64,000 nucleotides of DNA from positions 3,554,501-3,618,500 of the forward strand of contig NZ_CP027806.1 of NCBI RefSeq assembly GCF_003353065.1, in the 5' to 3' direction. Source of the DNA: Cyclonatronum proteinivorum. GTDB taxonomy: Bacteria > Bacteroidota > Rhodothermia > Balneolales > Cyclonatronaceae. Shown in pieces: positions 53,568 to 61,934 of the stretch; position 1 is the first letter of the stretch, and each line of letters opens with the position of its first letter. The translations under genes and the position numbers were made by a program. The notes under the pieces are model-generated. The model ran no database searches and was not told the DNA's origin. It saw nothing but the letters and a program-made list of their open reading frames with translations.

Positions 53568-54830
53568 ATGGCAAAAAACAGCTTTAATACCGACGACGCG
53601 TATCAGTTTGAGTCGATGCTGGGCGAAGATGACCGCATGATTATGGAAACGGCTCGGGACTACGCCCAAAGCCGCCTGGAGCCCCGCGCCTGTGAGGCCA
53701 ATCAGGATGAAATCTTTGACATGAACATCCCCAAAGAAATGGCAGAGCTGAACCTGCTCGGCGTTGTGGTTCCGGAAGAATACGGCGGCATCGGAGCAAG
53801 CTACACCGCATACGGCCTCATTGCCCGCGAAATTGAGCGGGTCGATTCCGCCTACCGCTCCTTCCTTTCGGTGCAGTCCTCGCTGGTGATGCACCCGATC
53901 AACGTATTCGGCACCGAGGAACAAAAGCGCAAATACCTGCCCAAACTCGCTGCTGCCGAGCTGATCGGCTGTTTCGGCCTTACCGAGCCGGATCACGGCT
54001 CTGACCCCGGTTCCATGGTCACAACCGCGACCAAAACCAACGGCGGCTGGGTGCTCAACGGCGCCAAGATGTGGATTACCAACTCCCCGATTGCTGATCT
54101 CGCAATCGTTTGGGCTAAAGCTAAAAACGCCGGTGCGGACGACGGCAAGATTATGGGCTTTATCGTAGAGCGCGACAGCGACGGCTACTCCGCGCCAACG
54201 ACGCACAACAAAATGTCGCTGCGTGCTTCCTATACCGGAGAGCTGATTTTTGAGGATGTGTTTGTACCCGATGCCAACGTTTTCCCGGACATCCGCGGAC
54301 TCAAAGGCCCGTTTACCTGTCTCAACAGCGCGCGCTACGGTATTGTCTGGGGCTCACTTGGGGCAGCCGAAAACTGCTATCAGCGGGCGCGTCAGTATGT
54401 GATGGAGCGCAAACAGTTCGGCTATCCGCTGGCGGCCAATCAGCTCATTCAGACCAAGCTGGCCAACATGCTCACCGACATCACGCAGATGCAGCTGCTG
54501 GCCTGGCGCCTCGGCAACCTGAAGGATCAGGGGCAGGATCATCCTACGATGACCTCACTCGCCAAGCGCAACAACTGCGGCCGCGCCCTTGAAATCGCCC
54601 GAATCGCCCGCGACATGCTCGGCGGCAACGGCATTACCGGCGAGTACCGCGTGATTCATCACGTTGTAAACCTGGAATCCGTGAACACCTATGAAGGTAC
54701 GTACGATATTCACGGGCTCATTCTGGGCCGTGACATCACCGGCATTCAGTCCTTCACGCCCCGCGGCAACGACCTGCCCAAGGCAGAACCCAAACCCGAA
54801 GCCAAAACCCTGGAAGCGGCTGAAGCTTAA
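53568..54830 (+). CDS. Acyl-CoA dehydrogenase, glutaryl-CoA dehydrogenase-like
   Basis: Likely oxidises and decarboxylates glutaryl-CoA to crotonyl-CoA in lysine and tryptophan breakdown. VVPEEYGGIGASYTAYGLIAREIERVDSAYRSFLSVQSSLVMHPI is close to the GCDH pattern, followed by CFGLTEPDHGSDPGSM and WITNSPIADLAIVWAK. The catalytic glutamate lies in NTYEGTYDIHGLILGRDITG. It has 420 residues, including a Lys/Glu/Pro-rich tail of ~20 residues that the family usually lacks. The terminator between it and the preceding dehydrogenase means the two genes are probably separate units. Confidence 0.88.
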   Translation: MAKNSFNTDDAYQFESMLGEDDRMIMETARDYAQSRLEPRACEANQDEIFDMNIPKEMAELNLLGVVVPEEYGGIGASYTAYGLIAREIERVDSAYRSFLSVQSSLVMHPINVFGTEEQKRKYLPKLAAAELIGCFGLTEPDHGSDPGSMVTTATKTNGGWVLNGAKMWITNSPIADLAIVWAKAKNAGADDGKIMGFIVERDSDGYSAPTTHNKMSLRASYTGELIFEDVFVPDANVFPDIRGLKGPFTCLNSARYGIVWGSLGAAENCYQRARQYVMERKQFGYPLAANQLIQTKLANMLTDITQMQLLAWRLGNLKDQGQDHPTMTSLAKRNNCGRALEIARIARDMLGGNGITGEYRVIHHVVNLESVNTYEGTYDIHGLILGRDITGIQSFTPRGNDLPKAEPKPEAKTLEAAEA

Positions 54831-54874
54831 TCCGCACTTCCTTTCATACGGTTCAAAAAACCGCTTTTTTATTC

Positions 54875-54906
54875 AAGGCCGGGCTGTTATCAGTCCGGCC
54901 TTTTGT
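54875..54906 (+). terminator. Intrinsic terminator after the GCDH-like gene
   Basis: AAGGCCGGGCTG pairs with CAGTCCGGCCTT with one G-T pair over a four-base loop, then TTTTG. Confidence 0.8.
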
Positions 54907-55123
54907 GTATTATAAGTCTTCGGAAACCAAAGCTGAAATCATCCTGGCGTGTTTCCGCATTCTATTTGATTCGACCGTTTATTTTTTTTGATAGCACTGT
55001 AAGTAAAACCGCGATTGTCCCGAACAACGGGACAGGGTAAGTCGCGATTAAAGGGGCAGCGTTCTTTAAAGCTAGAGGCTTCGGCTATGCCTGCGCTTCG
55101 CTTTGGATGTCAGGATTAAAAAA

Positions 55124-55540
55124 ATCCTGTTCATCCTGTAATCCTAAAAATCCTGTTCAAAATGCAGCGAGGCCGGCAATCTGTAGTACACTTGCCATCA
55201 GGGTTTAGCGCAGCTTTGATGTATCGCATACCGGAGCCCTGTACCGCCAGATCCTTCGACTTCGCTGCGCTTCGCTCAGGATGACACGCTCGCCATGCGT
55301 CAAACGGCGCGGCAGGCCGCGCCGGGTTTTCAGGAAACGCCACTGTCATCCTGAGCGGAGCCTTAGCGCAGCGAAGGCGGAGTCGAAGGATCTCGTATTG
55401 AGGACTGCTATGACCGGCATGATTTCGTGTCCTGTCCCGGCAAAGGAGGTCCCTCACATGAATCCTTCATCAATACCACGGCTAAACAACTATCGGCGGC
55501 TTCGATTTTCCTCCTGCCAAACGATAACGGTTCGGGATGA
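55124..55540 (+). repeat. Long direct repeat, copy R1 (left of the IS110 element)
   Basis: About 417 bases nearly identical to R2 at 56816-57234, sharing TCCTGTTCATCCTGTAATCC at the left and ATAACGGTTCGGGATGA at the right. Inside is an inverted pair of the GATCCTTCGACT...CTCAGGATGACA sequence (55251-55287 and 55346-55393). The IS element begins right after GGGATGA at 55540. No coding function is supported; short frames here are random. Confidence 0.85.
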
Positions 55541-55553
55541 ACTGTATTAAAAG

Positions 55554-56532
55554 TCAAGCGGCCAGCGCCTTTTTTTCATCATAAACTGAATTGGTCATGG
55601 CGACTTCAAACACCTGTCTTACTAATTTATGTGCAACGGCTATCTGAGCAACTTTATGAGGTTTTCCTTTACTTCTTAAACGTTTATACAGGTTACCACA
55701 TGCGGGGTTATAGCGGCTCGCTGAGTAAGCGCACATATACAGCTGTTTTCGCACATAACCAGCCCCCATTTTGCTTATATGACCTTTGCCCTTTACGCTT
55801 GTACCTGACTGATACGGACTTGGCGCAATCCCGATATACGTACTCAGCTGCTGATGACTTTCAAAGCGCGTGAATCCGTCTGTTAAGACACATAACAGGA
55901 TTGCAGTAGCCCTGCCAACACCCGGAATAGTGGAAATTCTTTTGATTAAATCACCGTATTCTTCCTTGGCCAATTCATCCAATTTCCGCTCAACCTTTTT
56001 GAGTGAGTCACGCATGAATGTCAGACTTTGATCATTAATTCTCAGGGCAGCTTCACAGGCCTGCTCATCAAGACTGAAAGCATGGTTTTGATTTTCGACC
56101 TGGTTGATTTGCTTGAGTAGCATCTCCCGAACGGTGTTTAATTGCCGAATAGAGCGCGTATTCACCGGTCTGGGTTTCCACACCTGCAGATCTGCATGCA
56201 TTTTTAGGGCATAATCAGCGATCAGACGCGCATCAACCTGGTCAGTCTTGACCCGACTCATTTTGGCTTTGCAGTAGTTTTTGATCATTAGCGGATTAAC
56301 GACACTAACCTTAATATCCCTGTCGGTCAGAAAGATGGCCAGACCAAGAAAGTACGGACCGGTGGCTTCCATCACCACCCAGCTGTCCGGAGTTACTGCG
56401 TCGGCGAGCTGTTGCCAGCCTGAGGGTTCGTTAGCCGCTTTTTTGACTTTTTTTTGACCCGCTTTGCAGAAATCAAGGGTATCTTTTGAGACATCAACTC
56501 CGAAAAAAATCCATAATATTGTTATTTTTCAT
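55554..56532 (-). pseudogene. IS110-family transposase with frameshift in a T7 run near the start
   Basis: The protein would read MKNNNIMDF, then FGVDVSKDTLDFCKAG, with the first catalytic Asp in GVDVSK, and on through VVMEATGPYFLGLAIFL and KTDQVDARLIADYAL. The C-terminal transposase_20 domain shows STIPGVGRATAILLCVL and TYIGIAPSPYQSGTSVKGKGHISKMGAGYVRKQLY, with the catalytic serine expected there. On the minus strand the ATG at 56532 and the rest are in different frames: seven T occur where six would keep frame, about nine codons in. The downstream frame has no ATG before the first catalytic motif. Either the copy is inactive, slippage at the T-run restores the frame, or the run length is a sequencing error. 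Confidence 0.8.
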
Positions 56533-56549
56533 TTATGGTAATAATCATG

Positions 56550-56700
56550 AGGGACTCCATTAGCATATCCATCATTTATGCTGGCTCGAAGCCTTATGAA
56601 CTGTTCTTGCTTAGTGGAGTAAAGCGCGTTGGTTTCATCCCGAACGAGCTCGAAGCTCAATGACCGAAAGGCAGGGTACCAACGCGCTTTCACCTTCATG
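56550..56700 (-). ncRNA. Predicted IS110 bridge RNA
   Basis: Non-coding end of the element, read on the minus strand as the transposase. First loop: a 13-bp perfect stem (56621-56633 with 56678-56690) encloses TCATCCCGAAC (56635-56645), a GAGCT-CGA-AGCTC hairpin (56646-56658) and ATGACCG (56660-56666). The two outer segments match the insertion site, one complementary and one same-sense. Second loop: a stem ACTCCA/TGGAGT (56554-56559, 56615-56620) plus AGCA/TGCT encloses CATCATTTAT (56570-56579), a GGCT-CGA-AGCC hairpin (56583-56593) and ATGAACTGT (56596-56604), which match the element's own ends. This is the target-loop/donor-loop plan of published IS110 bridge RNAs. RNA ends are approximate. 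Confidence 0.75.
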
Positions 56701-56774
56701 TTTGCGTACAAGTTAAGATTGTTAGATTCTTATCCAAAACAGCTGATCGTTGCCGCTTAACTAATATATGATGA

Positions 56775-57234
56775 CCGGTTCGGGCTTGGGTTGTTTTAGA
56801 AGCCTGTTTGCACAACATCCTGTTCATCCTGTAATCCTACAAATCCTGTTCAAAATGCAGCGAGGCGGGCAATCTGTAGTACACTTGCCATCAGGGTTTA
56901 GCGCAGCTTTGACGTATCGCTTACCGCAGCCCTGTACCGCCGGATCCTTCGACTCCGCTGCGCTTCGCTCAGGATGACACGCTCGCCATGCATCAAACGG
57001 CGCGGCAGGCCGCGCCGGGGGTTGGGGAAAATGCCCCTGTCATCCTGAGCGGAGCCGGAGCGCAGCGTAGGCGGAGTCGAAGGATCTCGTATTGAGGACG
57101 GCTATGACCGGCATGATTCCGTGTCCTGTCCCAACGAAGGAGATCCCTCACATGAATCCTTCATCAATACCGCGGCTAAACAACTATCGGCGGCTTCGAT
57201 TTTCCTCCTGCCAAACGATAACGGTTCGGGATGA
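56775..57234 (+). repeat. Long direct repeat, copy R2 (460-bp tandem unit)
   Basis: Begins CCGGTTCGGGCTTGGG, runs through the part shared with R1 and ends GGTTCGGGATGA. The unit is followed directly by the start of another copy (57235), giving a period of 460 bases. It contains the inverted GATCCTTCGACT/AGTCGAAGGATC pair at 56942-56979 and 57038-57089. Confidence 0.85.
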
Positions 57235-57315
57235 CCGGTTCGGGCTTGGGTTGTTTTAGAAGCCTGTTTGCACAACATCCTGTTCATCCTGTAATCCTAC
57301 AAATCCTGTTCAAAA
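57235..57315 (+). repeat. Long direct repeat, partial third copy R3
   Basis: The first ~81 bases of the R2 unit repeated (CCGGTTCGGGCTTGGG to AATCCTGTTCAAAA), after which similarity stops. The R2/R3 junction contains the uninterrupted target of the IS110 element. A further inverted pair of the GATCCTTCGACT sequence follows at 57359-57403 and 57461-57501. Confidence 0.8.
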
Positions 57316-57588
57316 CATCACGGCAGCGGCCATAGGCTCAGAACCCTTCAAAGCCGGATCCTTCGACTACGCCTGCGCTGCGCTTCGGCTTCGCTCAGGA
57401 TGACAGCATGTTTTTTGAAAAACCGGCGCGGCTGGCCGCGCCGGTTACTACGAAGCAACCCTGTCATCCTGAGCGAAGCGCAGCGGAGTCGAAGGATCTC
57501 CCGCTATGTACCTCCCAAGCCAAACATGACCGAACTTACCCTAAAGTCTCAGTACAAGACCATCAGCTATATTCTCCACCCTGCAATA

Positions 57589-58296
57589 TCAGAAATTAAC
57601 CGTAAACCCAATGTTGAAGTTGAGAATATCGGTGCGGGATTCGAGCACGTCGAAGGTGAGCTCACCACCGGAGGTGTCGATAGAGCCGGGTCTGACGTAT
57701 TCTGCATTTCCGCCGCGCATATAGCGGGCATTCACATTGAAGTAGGCCCGGCTTGTCTGCGGGGCAACACCTTCCCAGATCAGTACCCTGAATCCGCCGC
57801 CCAGGCCATAGGCGAAGGCGAAATCGTCAAAGTTGGTATCACTAACTACTTCTTCCTGCGTGCGCCGGTCGCGAATGGTTGAATCGGTGTAGAGGTAGTT
57901 GAAGCCAATCAGCGCGTCCACATAGGGACGGAAGCGGATGTCGCGGCCAGTGAGACGCGTGAAGAAACTGAAGTTGGCCATGTTGTAGCTGTTATCTACC
58001 TGCACGGTCACATCCGGAATGGTCGGGCTAATGGGCACGCGGCGGCGATCGGTTCCGAAGGTCAGGAAACCGGCGTCAATGCCCAGCATTAAGGGGGAGT
58101 AGGGCAGACGATAACCCGCCATACCGCTGATCCCGTAACCGGTGCGATCCAGCTTTTCCCCAAAATCACCCTGCGGCACGCCTATCTGAAAGTTGAGGGC
58201 AAACTCAGCTTCCTGTGCCGCTGCTTTTTCCACAAAGCCAAACAAAAAAAGCCCCGCAAGAAGGGCCGTGAGTGAAGTAGCATAGAAGAATTTCAT
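57589..58296 (-). CDS. Outer-membrane beta-barrel protein
   Basis: A small porin- or OmpA-barrel-like outer-membrane protein, 235 residues. The signal peptide ends KAAAQEAE. Strands alternate with turns throughout (FALNFQIGVPQGDF, YGISGMAGYRLPY, NMANFSFFTRLTG, FRPYVDALIGFNYLY, FAYGLGGGFRVLI). The chain ends LNFNIGFTVNF, the C-terminal aromatic residue typical of barrel proteins. About eight strands are likely. Function unknown. A TTAAGCGCTTAA palindrome lies about 170 bases upstream. Confidence 0.82.
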   Translation of the reverse strand: MKFFYATSLTALLAGLFLFGFVEKAAAQEAEFALNFQIGVPQGDFGEKLDRTGYGISGMAGYRLPYSPLMLGIDAGFLTFGTDRRRVPISPTIPDVTVQVDNSYNMANFSFFTRLTGRDIRFRPYVDALIGFNYLYTDSTIRDRRTQEEVVSDTNFDDFAFAYGLGGGFRVLIWEGVAPQTSRAYFNVNARYMRGGNAEYVRPGSIDTSGGELTFDVLESRTDILNFNIGFTVNF

Positions 58297-58599
58297 AGGT
58301 TGTCCTGAAATGAATGAATGAATGGAATAGGTTTTTGATATCCGGACCTGACTTGTAAGCGTAGTCCCTGCCTGCTGTCTTCAAACTGATTAATCTCTTA
58401 TTTGTTTTCCGAAATTAACATTTTGCCGGTCAGGGCTTGATTTCTGAATGTAAGTTGTTTTTCATTAAGCGCTTAAATAAGTTACGCATATTTATCATCA
58501 ATCACTATTTTTGGCTTTTATCGTCGGGCTGGGAAGGGACCCTTCCACCCAAGAAAGCCGCTTACACAAATTAACATCAGACAGACAAGGGTTAGGATT
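58297..58599. other. Divergent intergenic region with AAGCGCTT palindrome
   Basis: About 300 bases between two divergent genes. It includes TTAAGCGCTTAA (58465-58476), a perfect 12-bp palindrome sharing the AAGCGCTT core with the operator before the GH57 gene. Otherwise nothing recognised. Confidence 0.5.
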
Positions 58600-59028
58600 A
58601 TGATTTTTATCCAGAAAGAAATTCAGCTGCGTCCCCATTCGCGGGGCTTTCATATTATCACCGAGGAAGTGCTGCGGCCTATGGGCGACATACGGGATAT
58701 CCGAAAGGGCATGCTGCAGGTTTTCATCAAGCACACGAGTGCTTCTCTTACCATAAACGAGAACGCAGATCCGACGGTCCGGCAGGACTTTGAGTCTTTC
58801 TTTAACCGCACGGTTCCGGAAGATACCCGGCTATACAAGCATACCCTGGAAGGGGAAGACGATATGACCTCCCACATCAAAAGCTCCCTTATGGGCGCTT
58901 CTGTACTCATTCCAATTCGGGACGGGCGGCTGAATATGGGCGTATGGCAGGGCATTTACCTGTGTGAGCACCGCAATCACGGGGGGTCCCGGCAGCTGAT
59001 TGTATCCGCCTGGGGCATGCCCGCTTAA
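58600..59028 (+). CDS. YjbQ family protein (UPF0047)
   Basis: 142 residues, full length. The conserved centre VFIKHTSASLTINENADPTVRQDFE carries the HTSASL motif and Asn/Asp residues, followed by HIKSSLMGASVLIPIRDGRLNMGVWQGIYLCEHRNHGG, with a probable metal-binding His and Glu. The family is annotated as having thiamine-phosphate synthase side activity in E. coli, but its true role is unsettled. It stands alone on the plus strand. Confidence 0.9.
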   Translation: MIFIQKEIQLRPHSRGFHIITEEVLRPMGDIRDIRKGMLQVFIKHTSASLTINENADPTVRQDFESFFNRTVPEDTRLYKHTLEGEDDMTSHIKSSLMGASVLIPIRDGRLNMGVWQGIYLCEHRNHGGSRQLIVSAWGMPA

Positions 59029-59352
59029 TTTTCAGCTAAAAGAATGGATGCCGATTTGAGGGATGTTCAAAGTCCTTGAAAGCGCTCTGAAGCTCTAAAC
59101 CTTTGTTTATGATTCAACTGTTTCCTGCCTGCTTTTGTGACCGGCTGAAGACCCTCATCAGTTGATTCAGCCCATATCACAACACGCAGACCTGCGGTTC
59201 GGTATGGCAGGAAGCCTGCATCAGCAAGCTTTTTTCCAAAAAAAGACGCGTCTTCATGTAAATACAACATGCGTGTGCTATTTTAAATCAGTCTGAATAG
59301 TTGTATTTTAAAGCGTTTATTTAGACTTAATCTTTACACACGCGATTATTTT
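59029..59352. other. Spacer before the iron transporter with a dyad
   Basis: About 320 bases without a supported gene. Near the 3' end AGTCTGAATA (59290-59299) and TATTTAGACT (59318-59327) form a 9-of-10 inverted repeat, 26 bases before the fbpA start; it might be a metal-regulator site. A 67-codon minus-strand frame at 59067-59270 is not supported. Confidence 0.45.
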
Positions 59353-60354
59353 ATGAAGTCTGCCCGCAATACATTATTACTCATTGCTGCTTTTTTAGGC
59401 TGTTTCCTGCTCACCGCTGAACAGGTGATGGCACAGCTTACCGTATACTCCGGACGCAACCGCGCCCTGGTAGAACCGCTGGTAAACCGGTTTCAGGAGG
59501 AAACAGGCATAAGTGTACGGGTGCGCTATGGCGGCACGACGCAGCTGGCGGTCGCCATCCTGGAGGAAGGCCGCAGAAGTCCGGCTGATGTATTCTGGTC
59601 GCAGGATGCCGGCGCCCTTGGCGCGCTGCACAACGGCAACATGCTGATTGCCCTGCCCGACTCCATCACGCAGGCGCTGCCCTATCAGTTCCGAAACAGC
59701 GCCCTCACCTGGGTTTCGACCAGTGCCCGTGCCCGTGTGCTCGCCTTCGACGCCAACCGCATCAGCGCCGAAGATCTTCCTGCATCCGTCTATGACCTCA
59801 CCGGTCCTGAGTGGCGCGGAAAGGTGGGCTGGGCACCGACCAACGCCTCCTTTCAATCGTTCGTAACAGCCATGCGCGCCCTCGACGGCGAAGAAAAAAC
59901 GCGGCAATGGCTGCTTGATATGCGCCGCAACGGTGCCATCGCCTACAACAACAACAACTCCATTCTGCAAGCGATCGAAGCCGGTGAAGTGCTCGTAGGA
60001 CTCACCAATCACTATTATATCGACCGCGCGATAGCGTCCAATCCCAACTACCCCATCCGCTTTGCCTTTTTTGAATTGGGTGATACCGGCAACCTGATTA
60101 ATGTAGCGGGCATGGGTATCGTCGCACCTTCGCGCAGGGTCGAGCATGCTACCCGCTTCATTCATTTCATGATTCAGGAAGAAGCGCAGCAGTTCTTCCG
60201 GGATTCTACTTTTGAATATCCGGTTAGAACAGGCCTGGAGCAGGGCTACCGGATGATTGAAGACGTGCTCGAACTTGCCCCGGATATCGACCTCGACCTG
60301 CTCGAAGATCTGGACGGCACCCTGCGCCTGCTTCGCCAAACCGGACTGCTCTGA
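59353..60354 (+). CDS. Iron(III) ABC transporter substrate-binding protein, FbpA-like
   Basis: Exported binding protein that delivers ferric iron to the permease encoded next. The signal peptide covers ~28 residues (LLLIAAFLGCFLLTAEQVMAQ). LTVYSGRNRALVEPLVNRFQEETGI begins the class II fold, YGGTTQLAVAILEEG and SPADVFWSQDAG follow. The adjacent tyrosines in LTNHYYIDRAI are the expected Fe(III) ligands. 333 residues. It is the first gene of an fbpABC operon, with 2 bases before fbpB. Confidence 0.93.
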   Translation: MKSARNTLLLIAAFLGCFLLTAEQVMAQLTVYSGRNRALVEPLVNRFQEETGISVRVRYGGTTQLAVAILEEGRRSPADVFWSQDAGALGALHNGNMLIALPDSITQALPYQFRNSALTWVSTSARARVLAFDANRISAEDLPASVYDLTGPEWRGKVGWAPTNASFQSFVTAMRALDGEEKTRQWLLDMRRNGAIAYNNNNSILQAIEAGEVLVGLTNHYYIDRAIASNPNYPIRFAFFELGDTGNLINVAGMGIVAPSRRVEHATRFIHFMIQEEAQQFFRDSTFEYPVRTGLEQGYRMIEDVLELAPDIDLDLLEDLDGTLRLLRQTGLL

Positions 60355-60356
60355 TT

Positions 60357-61934
60357 TTGATTTCCAAGCGCACCCTTTCCGGATTACCCCCCTGGTATTT
60401 TTTGGTGCCGGCTGTATTTGTCGGCATCTCGGTGCTTCTGCCGCTCATCTATCTGGTGATTCGCGCCTTTGACGGCGACTGGGCCCAAACTTCGGAACTC
60501 GTGCTGCGTCAGCGGAATCTCATTCTGCTCCAAAACACACTCATGCTCACCGGGGGCGTCGTTTTAGTGACGACCCTCATGGCCTTTCCCTTTGCCTGGC
60601 TCACAACCCGGACAAACGTGCCCGGCACCAAGCTCATGACCCTGTTAGGCGTGATGCCGCTTGCGATCCCCGGCTACGTGCTCGCCTACTCCCTGCTCGG
60701 CGTAGGCGGTACCAACGGCACCCTCGCGCAGCTGTTCGGCATAGTTATCGACCGCCCTTCCGGCTTTTGGGGCTCGCTGCTGGCCATCAGCCTGTACACC
60801 TTCCCCTACCTGTTCCTGAACCTTCGCACCGGTTTTATGGGCCTCGATCCCTCCGTGGAAGAAGCGGCCCGATCACTTGGCTACAACAGCCGGCAGATTC
60901 TGCTCAAGGTTATCCTTCCGCAGCTGCGGCCTGCCTATCTGGCCGGAGTTCTCATCATCTCCCTCTATGTCATCGGGGATTTCGGCGCTGTTTCGCTCAT
61001 GCGCTATGAGACCTTCAGCTATGCGCTTTTTCTGCAGTATGAAAGTGCCTTCGACCGGGTGTACGCGGCCTGGATCGCGCTCATGCTGCTGGCCCTCACA
61101 AGCACCATACTGATTGCAGAGTACAAGCTGCTGAAAGGACTCTCCCTCTATCGCATAGGCGTGGGTACGGCGCGGCGCACCAAAATCACGGTGCTGAGCA
61201 ACTGGGGGATTTTGCTGGCCTGGAGCTACGTCATCATCGTGCTTACTGCCGCAGTCGTGGTACCGGTTGTGACCATTTTATTCTGGATGGCACAGGGCGT
61301 AGATCCTTTCATCTGGAACTCCTTTGGCTACGCCATTCGGGCGTCGGTTACCGCTTCCGCCCCTGCGGCCCTGCTGGCCATATTTTTTGCGGTACCCCTG
61401 GCGTATATCTCCATCCGCTTTCCTTCGCGCATGTCGAATTACCTGCAGCGGTTCGCCTATCTGGGCTATGCAACGCCCCCGCTGGCACTGGCGCTGGCCT
61501 TTATCTTTTTCAGCCTTTCGGCCCTGCCGTTTATGTATCAGACCCTGGCCCTGCTGGTATTTGCCTACGCCCTTCACTTTCTCGCGGAGTCAATGGGACC
61601 GGTGCGCAGCGCCTTATATCAGGCCCCGCCGCGTATTGAAGAAGCCGCCCGCTCCATGGGCGTGAGCCGCTTCCGCGCGTTCTGGCTCACAACCTTTCCG
61701 CTGCTTCGCAACGGAATTGTAGCGGGGGCCGCCTTTGTTTTTTTATCTGCAATGAAAGAACTTCCCATAACCTTTATCTTATCGCCCATCGGGTTTGAGA
61801 CGCTTGCTGTAAGCGTTTGGGGTTATTCTGCGGAAGCCATGTTTGCCGAAGCCGCACCTTTTGCACTCAGCATACTGTTTTTCTCGGTTTTATTTGTTTA
61901 TTTGTTATTTGCACGCGAATGGAAAAAAGCATGA
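60357..61934 (+). CDS. Iron(III) ABC transporter permease, FbpB-like
   Basis: Large inner-membrane permease, 525 residues, with two fused MetI-type halves. Each has an EAA loop that contacts the ATPase: EEAARSLGYNSRQILLKVILPQLRPAYLAG in the first and EEAARSMGVSRFRAFWLTTFPLLRNG in the second, both shown here in part. About twelve membrane segments are visible. The start directly follows fbpA (2-base gap) and the end overlaps fbpC by 4 bases, so all three are one operon. Confidence 0.94.
   Translation: MISKRTLSGLPPWYFLVPAVFVGISVLLPLIYLVIRAFDGDWAQTSELVLRQRNLILLQNTLMLTGGVVLVTTLMAFPFAWLTTRTNVPGTKLMTLLGVMPLAIPGYVLAYSLLGVGGTNGTLAQLFGIVIDRPSGFWGSLLAISLYTFPYLFLNLRTGFMGLDPSVEEAARSLGYNSRQILLKVILPQLRPAYLAGVLIISLYVIGDFGAVSLMRYETFSYALFLQYESAFDRVYAAWIALMLLALTSTILIAEYKLLKGLSLYRIGVGTARRTKITVLSNWGILLAWSYVIIVLTAAVVVPVVTILFWMAQGVDPFIWNSFGYAIRASVTASAPAALLAIFFAVPLAYISIRFPSRMSNYLQRFAYLGYATPPLALALAFIFFSLSALPFMYQTLALLVFAYALHFLAESMGPVRSALYQAPPRIEEAARSMGVSRFRAFWLTTFPLLRNGIVAGAAFVFLSAMKELPITFILSPIGFETLAVSVWGYSAEAMFAEAAPFALSILFFSVLFVYLLFAREWKKA

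Larger units (their letters stand above)
55541..56769 (-). mobile_element. IS110-family insertion sequence
   Basis: A 1229-bp element delimited by comparison with the uninterrupted repeat at 57220-57245. GATGA occurs on both sides (55536-55540 and 56770-56774) and once in the empty site. It encodes a DEDD-type transposase on the minus strand, 13 bases from one end, and has a 237-bp non-coding end upstream of that gene, as expected for an IS110-group element that carries its bridge RNA there. Imperfect subterminal inverted repeats occur: GTCAAGCGGC (55553-55562) against GCCGCTTAAC (56752-56761), 9 of 10. The transposase frame is shifted near its start. Confidence 0.9.

Noticed and set aside
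55131-55550. Short frames within the repeat field
   Set aside because: They are created by repeats that also occur elsewhere in other frames; no protein pattern.
55541-56769. IS1111-subgroup assignment for the element
   Set aside because: Subterminal inverted repeats fit IS1111, but the long non-coding end lies upstream of the transposase and carries the guide loops, which fits the IS110 layout better.
59067-59270. 67-codon minus-strand frame between yjbQ and fbpA
   Set aside because: Composition is plausible, but it has no motif or clear start signal.
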